A stretch of DNA of 64,000 nucleotides from Ascaris suum (lineage: Eukaryota; Nematoda; Chromadorea; Rhabditida; Ascarididae), in assembly GCA_013433145.1 (NCBI GenBank), contig CM024169.1:2604001-2668000 (forward strand), written 5' to 3'. Position 1 is the stretch's first letter, and each line of letters begins with the position of its first letter. The notes beneath the pieces were generated by a model. The model made no database searches. It saw only the letters and a program-made list of their open reading frames with translations, and was not told the DNA's origin. Below, one piece after another: positions 25,740 through 40,185 of the stretch. A program made the translations under genes and the position numbers.

Positions 25740-27600
25740 CTGGGAATGCGGCATGAAAATTGGCGAATCTCAAGCAGCACATTCAATTGGTCAGTCATTT
25801 CGACAGATATTTTTTGCTTACAAACCTCCATATTGATGTACCACCGCCTACCTATCAATTCAGGTAGAAACAGTTATAGTATTCTTGATGAGCCTCAGCG
25901 ATTTCCGCATTTGATGCCCACTGCTTGAAATTTGTTTCATTGACGATACGTGCCATTGCAGCTCAAAGTGGTTGGCAATAGCGCTTCTTCTTTGAGAAAC
26001 TAAGGATTTATAAAGTGGAAAAAAAAGAGCTTCCTCGAATGGAGTTAATTTTGAGCATTGGAAGAGAGCTGAAAATAGAAAAGTTTTTAAATATTATGCT
26101 AGCGCAGTTGCCTAAATAGAATGACTTTCGAAAAAAAGTTGTCGTCAAAGAAGGCTAAATCAAGAAAACTATATTCATCAGCTATCAATCACTAAATCAG
26201 CAAAATTTTGGCAATAACGCTGTGCAAAGACCGTAATGGCACTGAAATTCGCTGAACGCAGTGAAGATAAGGTTTCTACGGGATCTCTGATTTTCGAGAG
26301 TGATAATAAATATTAAAGACACTTAAAAGCATGCTTCCACTAAAATTGCTCAGAATTTCAATTAGAAATTGTTGGGGCTGTTGGAGAATAGATCCTTTGC
26401 AGGTGGTTTGTCAGAGGCAAGTTCTTTTAAAATTCGAGTGCATCAGATAGCATAACACGATATGTTATTTATTTCTGACCCTCATTGAAGGGGTAAGGAA
26501 AACGCAGAAACTCATGTCGTTTCATTTGATCCCGTATATTTTGTGCATTTCATTGTTTGTGGTACACTTACTTGCTTGTTTAAAAACAAAAAAGCACATT
26601 TGCAAGTTTAAAAGGGATAAACAAGTATTCCATAGTAGACGCGTAACTTTTTGTATTCCCATAGTTTGTCTAAATATCGAAATATAATTAAGTGCGAATT
26701 ATAGGTGCAACCTCAAACTGTGGAATAAGAAGCTTCATTATGGCAGATGACATTTCAATTTTTCTGTGGGAAAAGTGAGCATTTCTACGAAGAACGAAAG
26801 AACATTATTGCTTAGTCATTTGCAGTGAAATTCATAAGGATATTTAAATAAGCCTATCAAAAATTCATCTGATAGGTAAATCGTACGATAGACAGGTTAA
26901 ATTATTAGTCCATTCTTGTTGAATAAAATGCCAGAACATTTTGAGACCTGTTCGCTATAACGTACATATGTCTCCTCCATTGATATGCAAATTTTCGAAA
27001 ACAGAACCTCATATCCACTTCAACGATCTAGATTTCGATGAATATTTAGTGCATGATATATGCTAGTAACAGAATGGCTTTCTGCTCGTGGTACTTAGCG
27101 TTGTTTGATGCATTTTATGGATCTTCATAATCGTTACTCTATATTCATTAATCGGATCACTTAATTCGCCTGGCATATTCTATTTTCCAATGTTATTGTA
27201 AATTCACTTGTTTATAAACAGGTAGAAAAAACGTTTTCTTTCGCCTTCCCTGTTCATCCCCGCCGTGAATACTTGTTGCCTTGAGGATGGAGTGGCTTAT
27301 TTTCAGCGACATGCAAGACTTGTTGAATCGGAGAAAACAAGAGCGAAGAGCAAACGAAAGTGACTCCAACTGTGTGTCAAGTGAATTGGTTTGATGTTGC
27401 GAGACGCAAAATCCATACAGCAAACATTTCTCTAATGTTGGTCATACAACTTCCGGTTCGCGTGGTTCCATTCTGTTGCATTCTCATTCACAAACGCTTA
27501 TAGCAAATATTGTGCGCTTAGAGAAGAGTTCCCAACGATCACATAATTGCAGTAATAAAGTGAATGACTACAAGAAATTAAGAAAGTAGTAGATACAGAG
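25740..27600. other. No gene supported
   Basis: AT-rich with short frames only and no convincing splice pair. Confidence 0.45.
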
Positions 27601-27608
27601 GACTGAAA

Positions 27609-27818
27609 ATGCAGCATTTTGGAAGGCAATGCACGAATTATGATTTCAACTGGATGCATATTACGTTCAACTTTCCGCTCATGCAAAGAGTAGTTCCGTT
27701 TATGCCAAAAAAAGCAATGCGATCTCTGGATACAAATTATATAATTTTCTTCCCCATCTACGTTAAGAATAATGAAAGAAACGAAAAAAAGAATCAATTC
27801 TGTGAGTGCAGCAGCTAA
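27609..27818 (+). CDS. ORF of 69 residues, doubtful
   Basis: It starts at ATG (MQHFGRQCTNYDFNWMHITF) and ends in a Lys/Asn-rich tail and CECSS. The minus strand has an overlapping 99-codon frame (27498-27797) that begins with a hydrophobic leader-like stretch. Only one can be real, if either. Confidence 0.2.
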   Translation: MQHFGRQCTNYDFNWMHITFNFPLMQRVVPFMPKKAMRSLDTNYIIFFPIYVKNNERNEKKNQFCECSS

Positions 27819-28055
27819 GCTTGAAAGATAGGCATTCCCACTAAATGAACTTCCGACGTGACAGCTCCGTTCCAGGATTCTCCAATGGAACTATTGCATT
27901 TCTGCTGCAGCCAGCAACAAAACAACAATGTCAACCATAATCTTCACAGCTTCAGCAACAATCCTCAATGCCTGTGGACATGAACGAATTGAATTTGAAA
28001 AAAAGTGGAAATGTTCGAAAGGGTTCACTGTGACGGGATGTTTTTCCAAGCAAAT

Positions 28056-28057
<2 letters not shown>

Positions 28058-28142
<85 letters not shown>
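28058..28142. repeat. (TA)n microsatellite, about 85 bases
   Basis: A pure dinucleotide array. The plus-strand frame continues open for 87 codons beyond it. Confidence 0.97.
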
Positions 28143-28146
<4 letters not shown>

Positions 28147-28624
28147 TTCACAAACTGTTCACTATTGCTTCAAGGTTTCGCAGGTTGGAAACTACCTGAC
28201 AAACACGCAGCAAGGCATAGAAAATGCCAGCGCATCCTCCACTTGCAACGTTTTACAAGAACTAACTCTTCATGCAATCCCTTGGCCAGAAATTTTCATA
28301 TTGGTTGCAAAGAGCAAATTGAATAAATGTTTGCGGTTTTGTGTCGCTCAGTTGAGACGACCGATGAGAACGGAGTTGAAGTCGAAAGTCCAGTTTATTA
28401 GATGAGTGTGGATTACGCTGCAATGTTTTATCACCATAATCTTTGCAGTGTCCAAGTTGATCAACCCACAATTCACATACGCATCCGCATTTTCGCGTTG
28501 CTTTATCGTCTTCGCAAATCGCTCGATGAGAGCGATTTTAAAAAGACGCATCGCGAATGCGTCTTTGCAAAATTTGTTGCATATATGCCAACGGAAGTTG
28601 CCTAATCGTGATTCCCAGTGAGTT
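28143..28624 (+). CDS. Two consecutive open frames, possible coding segment
   Basis: From the end of the (TA)n array one plus frame stays open to 28405 (reads GIENASASSTCNVLQELTLH). A second opens at ATG 28402 and gives MSVDYAAMFYHHNLCSVQVD, then FALLYRLRKSLDESDFKK, ending TAA at 28605. A third plus frame is open to a CCCA|GTGAGT donor at 28620. Minus frames are open too. The segment is richer in GC than its flanks and carries two hairpins at its 3' end. I cannot choose a model. Confidence 0.22.
28516..28566. repeat. Two adjacent perfect hairpins
   Basis: AAATCGCT (28516-28523) pairs with AGCGATTT (28531-28538) across a 7-base loop. Three bases later AAAGACGCAT (28542-28551) pairs with ATGCGTCTTT (28557-28566) across CGCGA. 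All 18 pairs are perfect. Confidence 0.9.
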
Positions 28625-28629
28625 CTGCG

Positions 28630-30110
28630 TAAATTGATGGATTATGCTTAGTGAGGACATAAAAAACCGATGGGTTGCGCTAAGTGATGCAATTTACGAC
28701 TTGCAACGTCACCGCTCTCCTCCTTGAATTGTCTCATTTGCAATTAATGAGCGAAACAATAAGATCTTCGATTACGTAGGTGAACGCACTGTTCTTTGCG
28801 GCACAAAAGTTGACGCCTGTTACGTAACAGGTAACGTGACAACGATTGCGTAACTTCTAAGAACTTGCATACCTTTTGCAATTAAATTTCCGTCTATACA
28901 TTACAACTTATTGGTATGATCTGTGCCGAAATGCGAATTTGAAATACGGCCAACGTTGGCTGGGGAAACTATTGAACTGAAGAAAAGTGCATAGAATTCT
29001 CTTCCGGATGGTGACATTATTTTTCATGTGCATTATTTTGTAGTAATTTATGAAGTGATTGACTAATTGACTAGAAAAGAGCGCAAGACATTTCCGCCCC
29101 TCCAACACTTCTCTTCACTCTTTTCCTAAAATTCCTCAGAAGTGCATCGAAAGCAATCGTAGTGCGCATGTGCAAATTCACTTTGTAAAGCGACTTATGT
29201 CATCGTCGCATCTTCGCATAAATATTTGTCTGAGCGGAATTTTATATCCAATAGCATTTACTCGAAAACTATTTAATTCAGTTTACTTCATTTGTTTTTA
29301 AATCCGCTTCAATTATACCTGCAAGGTGCACAATTCAATCCAGTCAAAATTCACCTCAAAAAGCACTGAAGGAAGTACTCTATGATTTCTTTTGAATAAT
29401 ATACACACTGGGATTACCTCTTCTATTATTTCAGTCCGATCTATTAACTTCACAGAAGAAACAAATTTTCGTGTACGATTTGTATATGCAGTTATTCAGT
29501 AATATTATAAAGTGATCGTTCTCTATTTACTTTTCTTTCATAACTCGTGAAACTACTCGCTGAGGTGAACGCATGCCGTCACAAGCGATTTGACACATTT
29601 CTCTGTGTATTTTCTTTTTCTTGCAACGGCTATTCCTGTGACACAATACATATAAGGCACAACGCCATGGATGGTCGAACACTAGTACAACCAGTTATCT
29701 TAAAGATGGGAATCAGGATAATTTACACATATAATGTTCAGTTAGCCCGCCAAAGATATGCGGTAGTTACACACCCCCAAAATAACAATACTTTCCTCTT
29801 TTCTGTATTTTCTTAAAGAAGGCGGTAAAATGCTCATAAAAAAAGCATTTCGTCAATGCAGCTCAATTGTAGGCAATGATTCGGAGAGTAGCGCTTTCAA
29901 CGTAACGATCGCAAAATGCGTTCGGCGCCAGTCAAATCGAGCACTCGCCTGAATCCGTTCTAAATTGATATTCGTCTGCGAGGCGGGTTCTAAGGCGCCA
30001 CATTGACGCCTATAGCAAGCAACTACGTTATTTGTCTATAGCATAATACATCCTTTTTAGCAAACCACTATCCTTTCCTATTATACAAATGCATTTTTTT
30101 TTAAATTTAT
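28630..30110. other. No gene supported
   Basis: AT-rich. An 89-codon plus frame at 29547-29816 starts at GTG and shows no domain. Confidence 0.4.
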
Positions 30111-30204
30111 AAATCTTTTGTTTGTTCGAAATGAAAATCTTCTCCGCCAATCGAATTCAGACATTGAAAACAACGTTACTTTCCTCAACAATTTACAAAA
30201 ATTA

Positions 30205-30315
<111 letters not shown>

Positions 30316-30552
30316 CAAAGAAGAAAATTTGCATCGAGAATTGAATAGATTACTATGGAATACGCATAAGTTTGTTTGCGTTGATGAAAATCTCCTCACA
30401 ATGATTAAACATATAATCTACGCAAAAAAGTTGTTTAAAATCAGCAATAATGCATCTGAATGTAAAGTGCACTCGAGAACACGAAGCTTACCCTTTAAAA
30501 AATTATGAATTTGCAAAAAACAAGATGCAACTTTTTTGTTGCTGTGACTAAT

Positions 30553-30636
30553 AATGTAAATTGGCATAGAGTGAATTGGCATAAAGAATGTGTAAATTGG
30601 GCATAAAGAATATGTAAATTGGCATAAAGAATATGA
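30553..30636. repeat. Imperfect minisatellite, about four copies
   Basis: The motif tgtaaattggcataaagaat recurs head to tail at about 30554, 30571, 30591 and 30613, with small indels and substitutions. Confidence 0.85.
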
Positions 30637-30649
30637 TGCGATTTCTGGC

Positions 30650-33600
30650 ATGAAATATGACCATTTGTTTTTTTACAAAGGTCTTCGCTTTTCGAGGAAT
30701 TTACTCGCGATCTTCATGTGATTTAATTTGTCGAATATGCACCATAGTGATGGTGTGGCCTTGTCGTCCATCCTAGTGATAGTATTTGGCCTTCATAGTG
30801 ATGTGGTTTGCTAATAAGCATGAGCAATAAATCTTTTATATGAGTTTTCCAGCAGACGTGCTGCATTTTTTATTCAATATTCAAAAATTTTGAATAAAAT
30901 TCTTCGTCAATCTCACAGTGGAGGTCGGTTGTTTCGAATCACTCCTGCATTTCATCGCGTTCCGAAAATTTTCTCCAACTTTTCATCATGCAATGTGCCT
31001 TTTGTCTATCTGCACTGATCGGTTTTTGGTTCAGGTGATCAAATTTGCATATTTCCAGCAACTTCTATTTAGCATCTTTCGATTTTAACATGAATTGTAC
31101 TAGAAACATTCGAGAAAATCGAGAGCCCACATCAAAAATTCTAACATTCAATGCAAAGTAACGCTACATATATGTGCTAGATTATTTAGAAAAATATGAT
31201 AGCGTATCGTGAATTATCGGCCATTTCCGATTTCATAGTCCATTTTCAGACCACTTTGTAGACCTCAACCGGCATTGACGAAAGCACTTCAGTTCAAGCA
31301 AAAAAAAAGCTCTCTGTCAGCAATCATTTCAGTAAAACTTGTGATTTTTGAGCGAACGCAACAAGATGAACATTGCACGATGAAAATCGAACTTCATTCA
31401 CCAATTGAAATGAGACAATTTCACATGATTCGGAAGTGACATAATTATGCAAAAACTATCGCATAAATCATTGAATTATTTTTATCTCACATGGTTACAT
31501 TATACTTAGTTAACATTGAAGAAATAACCTAATCTCTAGGAATATCGAACAAAATTGTAACGAGAAATCGACATAGATAATCGCTCTGGAAAATGATCAG
31601 ATAGAAGCTGAAAATGCAATTTCAAAAAAAATTTTTTTTTTTAACGATTTATTCGTTGAATAGCACTTCCTTCGATGGTGTTAATCGAACTTACTTAAGC
31701 GAAACAATAACATGTTTTGGTAATAAAATATTTCTTTCTTTGGTAAAAATACAGGTTGGATATTCCCCCCATGCAACATGGTAAATTGCTCCAGAGAGCA
31801 TTCGATGACATTCACTAAATCTCTAAAGGTTCCCTTTGATGGTAGCTTGTTCGCTGCACCATTCGTACCGCAACATTTGAATTAGAGAGTTCACCGCGGC
31901 GCCACCTGGACCGTTCCACTCATTATGACTGCTCCTGTATTGGGCCAAGATTAGCTTTTACAATGGGATTCTCTTCAAACTATTCATTTTCTGATTGCAT
32001 AGCGCTATAAATTTGAGTAAATCTGCCACTCTTACAAATAGCGATTACTCGTTCGAATATTCGCTGCTGGATAGCGCACTCTGTTCAAAATCTCGTCAAA
32101 AATCTCAAATGACGTCACCTCAGAAGTTTTTCGGCTTTGTTTTTCTATTCTTCGTAGGAATCAACCACTTAAGCTTGCCAAGAACTTCCAATGGAAGGAT
32201 TTTTAGCTGCATAAACCGTCAAATGTAAGCACAAAGTGGACTTTATGTCAAGAATTTGCATGCGAATCTATCGAAGAGGTTTCGGGCGATTCTTTTTTTT
32301 CTAGTCGATGAAATTGCTGAAACGCGTATTGTCTTTTCTACCATGTTCAACAAGCCACAAATTTTTAACAAGAAAACTTATTCAAGCTCCGATAGAATTG
32401 AATGTTTCAAGTCGTCATTTTGCGACTTCTTGATAATAACATGGTTCGTATATTAAATTAATCGCTCTAGCAGGTGCTGTCTGATAATATCAACGAGCAC
32501 CTGTTAAAATGATTTTTTGAAGACAGCAAGAAAGAAGGTTCACTTTCCCTATCGATGTATCTTATATTCCAATGTCTGATGTGATGAGTATTTTCGCACT
32601 ACTCAGCCATAAAATTTCCTGTTTATTTTCAAGTTCAATGCGTTTGAAATTCTCTTAGTGTGTGCATCGTATATAATTCACCAAATATGGCATACAACAA
32701 AATTGTTCTTTTTAGCAAAAGCATTATTCATTTTTTATACTTTTTAGCTGAATCGATCGAAAAGGTTTTCTTTTTGAACCGTTGGAAAAAATGAACTTCA
32801 CTAAGGCGTTTATTGTTGAGAGATTCTATGAATGTGATTTTTATTCGCTTCAATTCGAGCGTTGTGGGAAAAAAAATGGGGATAATTTGCCTTACCGTAC
32901 GCATTCATCGTCGAATTAAAATCGCCCATAAGCATCAATTTGCTTTAATCGGCTTTCATTCGAAAAATATCAATTTCCTTCCTCAGATACGAAATCCAAT
33001 CCGGGCAAATTGGAAGTAAACTGCCGCTTCATGCATTTATTTCTTAAGAAGATTTGCATCGAATCTTGCGTTCTGTCTTCTGCCTTCTTAACTGAAATAA
33101 TTACCAAAGCTGAATACCTTATTGCAAATCTCTAAGTGGTAGACATTTTCTCGTCGGTATAATATAGCATATAATTCGTGCCATTAATCGGATGTCACTA
33201 ATCCATTTGTAGGAACTTTTAAAAGGATTCTAAGTTTTGAAAAATTTCTGTCCCTGCTATTGTCCTACAAGAACTCGCATAAACATTCTTGCGAACATGA
33301 AGTGACACAAATGACAAGTCACTGTATACGGCTCCTCTCTTAGGGAAGGGGGAAGCGATTGAAGGGTGGTCGAGACACCGGAGCATGCCTTACTAAAATC
33401 GTATGTTTTAACGAAGGCGTTCGTTCGCGAAAACTTACCACGACTGGTTGGTATATTTGTGCAGCGATCAACGTGAAATGAGCATCCGATCGTTTAGACG
33501 TATGTAAAGTTTGTCGATGTAAGAGACGTCGAGAATCACTCGTGCTCTAAACGTTACCTATTGATGTATTATCATAGGGTGAAACTTTTACTATGGTAGA

Positions 33601-35790
33601 GGAGTAATGGGTGTTGTTGAACCAGCTGTTGGCATTTTAACGAATAGAATGTTGTTGTCTGCGCTAGTGGGACTGTCCTAAGAAATGCCGCCGTTACGCA
33701 AAACACTAATATTTCCACTGTTTGGATTTTATAAGCGCTCTTAGATTTCATTATTTTGTACTAGGATGGGGTTTTTATTCTAGAATTTGTATAATAGGAT
33801 AATTTCTGCCGTAAACCAAAATTTACATTTAGAGGGTTTATCTGGATGCTCATTCTTGTGTGTGGGAATGGACAGCATTCATCACTCGGATGTATGTATA
33901 TCCTCCAATTTTAGCAGCTCGTTAAATGCTCTAGCGGCACCTCTTAGGTTTTTTGAAGACAAAGGATGAGCTGATAATGAGGAGGAGGAATGGAACCAGA
34001 ATTCTAGATCCGTTGCAAGACATTTTGATGGCTTTGAATAATACCCACTTACGTTCGTTCTTTAAGCGCTAACAATACAAAAATCAACGGGGAAGTAGTT
34101 TTTTGGCTCCATTGACCGCTCTATTTCTTTATTATTCCGCAATTTTTTCATTTATGTCCCTGAGTCGTTGAATTATCTGACTTTCCAAAGTTTGCGACCT
34201 TTGTTTATTGCAGAAAAATTATACTATTTCAAGTGCAAACACGGTCACTTTTTACGCTATGAAAATGAACACGACATTCCAGCGCAATGATGCAGATAAG
34301 ACTAGATAAGACCTGCCTTAAGTTATAGTTATGAAATTCATTTCGAAATTTTAAATCTCTTACAGGGAAAGACGTCGAGGAAATTCGAGTAGTGATGAAG
34401 TTTTTTTCCGTCAGTCCCTATGTGAAGAGCATAAATTACGTCGAAAGGAATAGAAAAGAGGGTGGGGGGCGGAGAGGGAATAGTTTAATGAGGAGTTAAT
34501 TAACGTCGCTCTAATAAATTGGTGGTTGTCGGTGTGCTCAAGGAGGCGACATTCGTATCGCATTAAACGTGATCCACATACGTCTACGATGGGTACCGAT
34601 CTCTGTGGGCATCAATTTACAAGCGTCGTGCTGTGCGATGCACCGTGAGGCACCTGCCGCTAACGTTGCTCCACGATTTCCGCAACGATTGTTTGCGTGC
34701 ATTGCAGCGCTTAATCACTGTAATTTGAAACGTGCAACACGCCGCACTTATTGCTTTGCGCGCTGTCGATAGTGGAGCGTTGAGATGCTGTCGCAATTCT
34801 AGATTCAATTATAAGAGCACATTCTTAATTTGGCTTCCTTCATGCTCTCCAATTCCAATCCTTTCTCTTCCTCTACATCCGTAAAGCAACTCTTAAACTG
34901 CGAATAATAGCATTCAATCCTTACTTCTTCTGATATCAATGAATAGGGCGTTTAGCACGTTCGAATCACACATGATTAGCAGGGCAATAGCATTGATGAA
35001 ATGGTCTTTTTGCGGTAATATTCATCAAACACATAGCAATTTCTCAGTTCGCTTAAAAATGAGACCATAATTTCGGCACTCTCTAACGACGATTGAGATT
35101 GATTGCGCCAACATGAACGATCGGACATTAGCTGCATAAATTGACAACCGTGGTAACAAATCTCGCTCTCATTGCTTCATCTGTGGACACAATTGATAAC
35201 GGCCATTATCGGAATCATAACTCATTTCGGAACTCAAGGATATATTTTTGGCACGATGAAATATAAGCGTGCAAAAGACGCTCATGAGAGTTATGTAGTC
35301 TCAACATATTCACATATGACCTTTCTTAATGACAAGGATCGAGCAGTCGCTGTGAGTTCGAAATAACCTGCTCGATAGGCCTCAAATCTGTAGAAACGGC
35401 TTGAACATTCTACAAGAGATGCATAAAAGATCATATGCAGGAAGTAGTCTAGAGGATTAAAAATGGTATGCCTTAAAATATTGTGACAAAAATATTGGAC
35501 CAGAAAGAGAGTTGAAATAGTGCATACTTTTTTCCACGCATAGGTAGATATAATAAACGTCCTTCGAGAGCACCGTTTTGTGATGATTTACTATTTGAAC
35601 TTCATCGTTCATATATAAAGAGGTATTTTGAAAGTGGATAAAAATGCTAGTTGTAAAACTATTGCTCTATCATTTGTTTCTCGTTTATTATGCATGTGAA
35701 TATAAGCGCATTCATATTTAGTGCTGAAAAAAAAAATGTTTTTCGGTTATCCTTGAAAATCACATCAAGGAGTTCCTCCAAAGAAAAAAA
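30650..35790. other. About 5 kb with no supported gene
   Basis: Open frames here are short, start at non-ATG codons or lack splice partners (for example 31995-32228, 32256-32456, 33787-33969). A GC-richer patch at 34560-34810 is open on both strands without a signal that picks one. Confidence 0.4.
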
Positions 35791-35799
35791 CACCGATCA

Positions 35800-36072
35800 T
35801 CATGTACAACGGTGAATTGTGTGTCTCATACGTAACCGTTGAGCACATGCTTGTGGAAATTTTTGATTAATTGAAGCAGTGTGTTGTGTGTGCCTAATTG
35901 ATTTGAAAACGATTATGTGTATCCCGCCAACACCACCCTCAATATCTTTCAAGGCGACTCGCTTCTCTCTCTTCCATATTACGAACAATTCCTGCCCTCT
36001 CGTTTCACCCCTCCCATCCCACTTCTCCATAACCGTATGCGGTAGGCATGCGATTAAAGCAAGCACATTCAT
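35800..36072 (-). CDS. ORF of 90 residues, doubtful
   Basis: It starts at ATG with MNVLALIACLPHTVMEKWDG, which has a weakly leader-like beginning. It then reads ETRGQELFVIWKREKRVALK and ends in a His/Arg-rich tail. The middle is strongly purine-biased, so low complexity may explain the open frame. No family is recognised. Confidence 0.2.
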   Translation of the reverse strand: MNVLALIACLPHTVMEKWDGRGETRGQELFVIWKREKRVALKDIEGGVGGIHIIVFKSIRHTQHTASINQKFPQACAQRLRMRHTIHRCT

Positions 36073-37170
36073 TAAAATTCGTTACGGCGTATGCTCTGAC
36101 GCTCATTCAACTCAACAAAGACAATAATGCACGCATTTTTGAGGCGGGCCGATTCAGGCGACAACATATGTCGCCAATTCACCATCACCCACCCATACTG
36201 TTCGCAAATCGCTGCAAATCGTCTCTCTATTTCGGGGAATCTCGTAAAATAAGCCACCGAAGGTGTACAAATATGAATTTAGCGCCTTCTTAACTCATCT
36301 ATACCTGCTCGTTCTACAACAGATTGAAAATATGCAAAGAAAGCAATTTTAAGCGCATTATGAATACCATTGTTTTCTTGCTTTTCCTCGAAACTTTTAA
36401 CAAGCTTGCTGCCTTCTATCATTCGATTCGGTGCAATACTTTTCTCGTTGAGGTGATGCGTTATGATTCAACATTTCTCGAATAACTAAATCGGAAGACG
36501 CATATAGCATGGAGTAGTGACTCTTCTTAGTTCCTTTCATTTTCAAGTTTTATCTTGGAAATATTGGCTAATTTTTTTCTTTTCATCATACAGAATTATC
36601 AATTTTGCTCGTTCTCGTTGTAGTAATTTGTAGTTGATAATGTGTTTAAAGATAATTGCATACAGCATTTTCTCGTTTTATGAATGCATTTGTAAGTGTT
36701 GTGCCAACTTTCAGCGTAGAGCATTGCTGTTGTCGTTGATTCTTAGTATGATTACTCGCATATTCTTATTGATGTGCTCAACTTATTTTAGCAAGTGCAT
36801 ATTACGATTGGAACATACTTCTATTCATTTTGATATGCCACTCGTTTATAATCACTAGTTGCATGATCAACCTCCAATTAATGCCGCCTATAAAAGTTGC
36901 AATGCTCTGATTTCCTCATATTGGGACGGAAGCAATGGGTCATTCATGCACTATGCTCAACGAGTATCCTCTAATTTGCTTAAAAAAATTTCTTTCATTT
37001 TTTCGGGAAATTTAAAGAATCATAGAATTTGAATATCGGTGAGTAGATAGCAACGATTTTTGAACTTGAGGTGGGCGTAAGAACGCGAAAATTAACGCAG
37101 ATTTAAATGTAGCTGGTTCGATTAACTTTGCAGTGGAAATAAAATTATGCGTGTGTCTGTTGCACACTGC

Positions 37171-37516
<346 letters not shown>

Positions 37517-37561
<45 letters not shown>

Positions 37562-37562
37562 T
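37517..37562. repeat. (TTTA)n tetranucleotide array
   Basis: About eleven perfect copies of TTTA directly following the AT array. Confidence 0.95.
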
Positions 37563-37872
37563 TGGCTTTGCCCGTGACGCCTTACAAATATATCATAACG
37601 CCTCCGAAGACGCCATCAAACAAAAAAAAATGTTGCAGAATTTCACTTGTTTGTGGCACACTTGATCAATTTATTTTTCATTGTTGTAGTATAACCTTCG
37701 TTTATCACAACATACAATAGAGGTCAATCGTTGTGTTTTTTGCGCATTATCTGATTTGTTTTCCACATCTTGAGCCGTTCTCGATGCGAACAAGCTTTCA
37801 GCAAACCACATAGATGAGCAAAATGTGTTCTTCGGTAAAATGAGCGTTTTCATGCCTTTTGTGGAACATGCT

Positions 37873-38208
37873 TTATGCAGAAAAGTTGCTTTCCGGTTGA
37901 CACGAGAAATAGGTAGGATTGAATAAGCAGGAAGAGCTTTCATTATTCTTTAAATCAACACATGTCGCTTCTTCATCGTAGCGGCAAGACCTCACGTGTG
38001 CGAAGCATTTTAGCCTCCTCTGCTCAGCATAAGCAATTGCGTTGAAATCCTCGTTGAAAGTTGGCAAGTGTTTTCTCAAGTGAGTCGACTTCGTCGGTTC
38101 ACCTGATACGATACTTTCAAAACGAGCGCTAAGCATCTCTGAGATTTGCCGACTTGCATCATATTTCACTTTTGCTTCATTAGCTCTGCTATTGTTTACT
38201 ATCGGCAA
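37873..38208 (-). CDS. Possible terminal exon with cysteine-rich C-terminus
   Basis: The frame is open from about 38230 to TAA at 37873 (no ATG near the start). It reads EAKVKYDASRQISEMLSARF, then SIVSGEPTKSTHLRKHLPTF, then a tail with six cysteines (LKCFAHVRSCRYDEEATCVD and SCLFNPTYFSC). Spacing and composition look like coding sequence. No acceptor is convincing, and a second minus frame (37671-37943) overlaps the end. The family is unknown. Confidence 0.35.
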   Translation of the reverse strand: MPIVNNSRANEAKVKYDASRQISEMLSARFESIVSGEPTKSTHLRKHLPTFNEDFNAIAYAEQRRLKCFAHVRSCRYDEEATCVDLKNNESSSCLFNPTYFSCQPESNFSA

Positions 38209-39026
38209 GCAGTACTCATCAATTACGCAGTTAGTTCAACAAATGGTTTTTATTGGTGACCATATTAACGCTGCAACACTGGTCGCAAATAATCGTTGAA
38301 TATTCAGGGCAGGCTAAATGGTTAACAAGCTTTAAGTTTACTAGCGAATAATAATTTCGACGTTCAAACGAATTTTACCTATCAGCACGTGCAACTTTTT
38401 CCTATACCAATCACAAAACAGTCATGTAAATATGTTTTAACGTCACGCTTTAATCTCGATCCTCGTATCATCTAAGATGTTGTATCAGCATCCTTATCCA
38501 GCTGTGACAATATCTTGAGGAAAAATCATCTAGGATCCTCTCATTTCATTCTTTAGGCAAACTCCAAAATTATCCAAAATTCTTATCCATTCCGCGTATA
38601 TCACAAGCTAATCTCGTATTCCTTTTTATCCGTCCATGAAAACAATGATATTTCTCTGTGTTCATGAGATGTGATTAAATTTCGCATCAGATGATCGCTC
38701 AAATATGTTGCTAAACTGGCTTTGCATCTTTGAGAAAGGATATAGAAAACATGCGTTCTTCTTGATTTGATAAGCGGCAGCTGTGAAACGTATTTTTCAA
38801 TGTTCTTTTGCCGGCTGACTTAAAAAATGCGGTTACGCTATCGCATACGTTGATACTTGCAATTCCACAGTTAATCTGAAACAAATTATGCAGACGGAAT
38901 CATCAGAATTCATATACAAATATCACACACAATGATAAATATTATCGCTGATTATCAGTGCATAAGTTTACTTCAATGCAATTCGCATCGCGCAGGAAGC
39001 AACGATGTGCCTCAACAATGCATATG

Positions 39027-39259
<233 letters not shown>

Positions 39260-39802
39260 CATATATACTTATACTTATAGTTGTAGTTATATTTATATTT
39301 GTATATTGCACGCATGCAATTTCATAAACTTTTATACATTCACATGGGACATCCCCGCTTCATTGATCTGCAGTGCAATTTTATTGAGTTGATACACAAG
39401 ATTATTAGCATATTGTATATAAATATTGATCTGCAGAGGACAATACTTTAACGGTGTTGATCTGTACATGGATCTTTTCATCTATAAAAAAATACACGAT
39501 CAGGGTTATCTTATGTTTATGCAGCGCAATAGGACGATTGGCATGCGAGGGGTTTGGTTTTGTTCCATTTTGATGTTCCTTTATAGTTATGAACATGTTC
39601 TTTCTCCAGTACATTTGGACATACTAGAATGTTTAGGACTATCTGCACCTTTAACTGTAGGATTCTCTTTTATTCTAGCTTTTAGGTTGTAATTCCTTAC
39701 GTGGGTTGTTACGTATATCGTCTTATAAACGTCTACGCTCACTGCACCTAGTGTTTACAACCAAAAAAATTTTGTTAGAAACTTTCTAATATGTTTCCTC
39801 CA

Positions 39803-39916
<114 letters not shown>

Positions 39917-40185
39917 CAACTTATGACTTTGAATAATTACCATACCTTGATTATTGCAATACTTCTTAAATTAATAGCGTATAACATCATTAGCTTCTAT
40001 ATTAGTCTTGCTTTATTCACTAGCTAAATGGGCACATATGTAAAGTTTGTTCAGCATCGGTTACATTGCTGATGATATGATCTAATACTCTTTACACGTT
40101 TGTATTTCATACCCTACTACATTCTGTTTATGTAGATATTATTTATTTATGATTTAGAATAAACCTTTCCAACATATTAAAAAAA

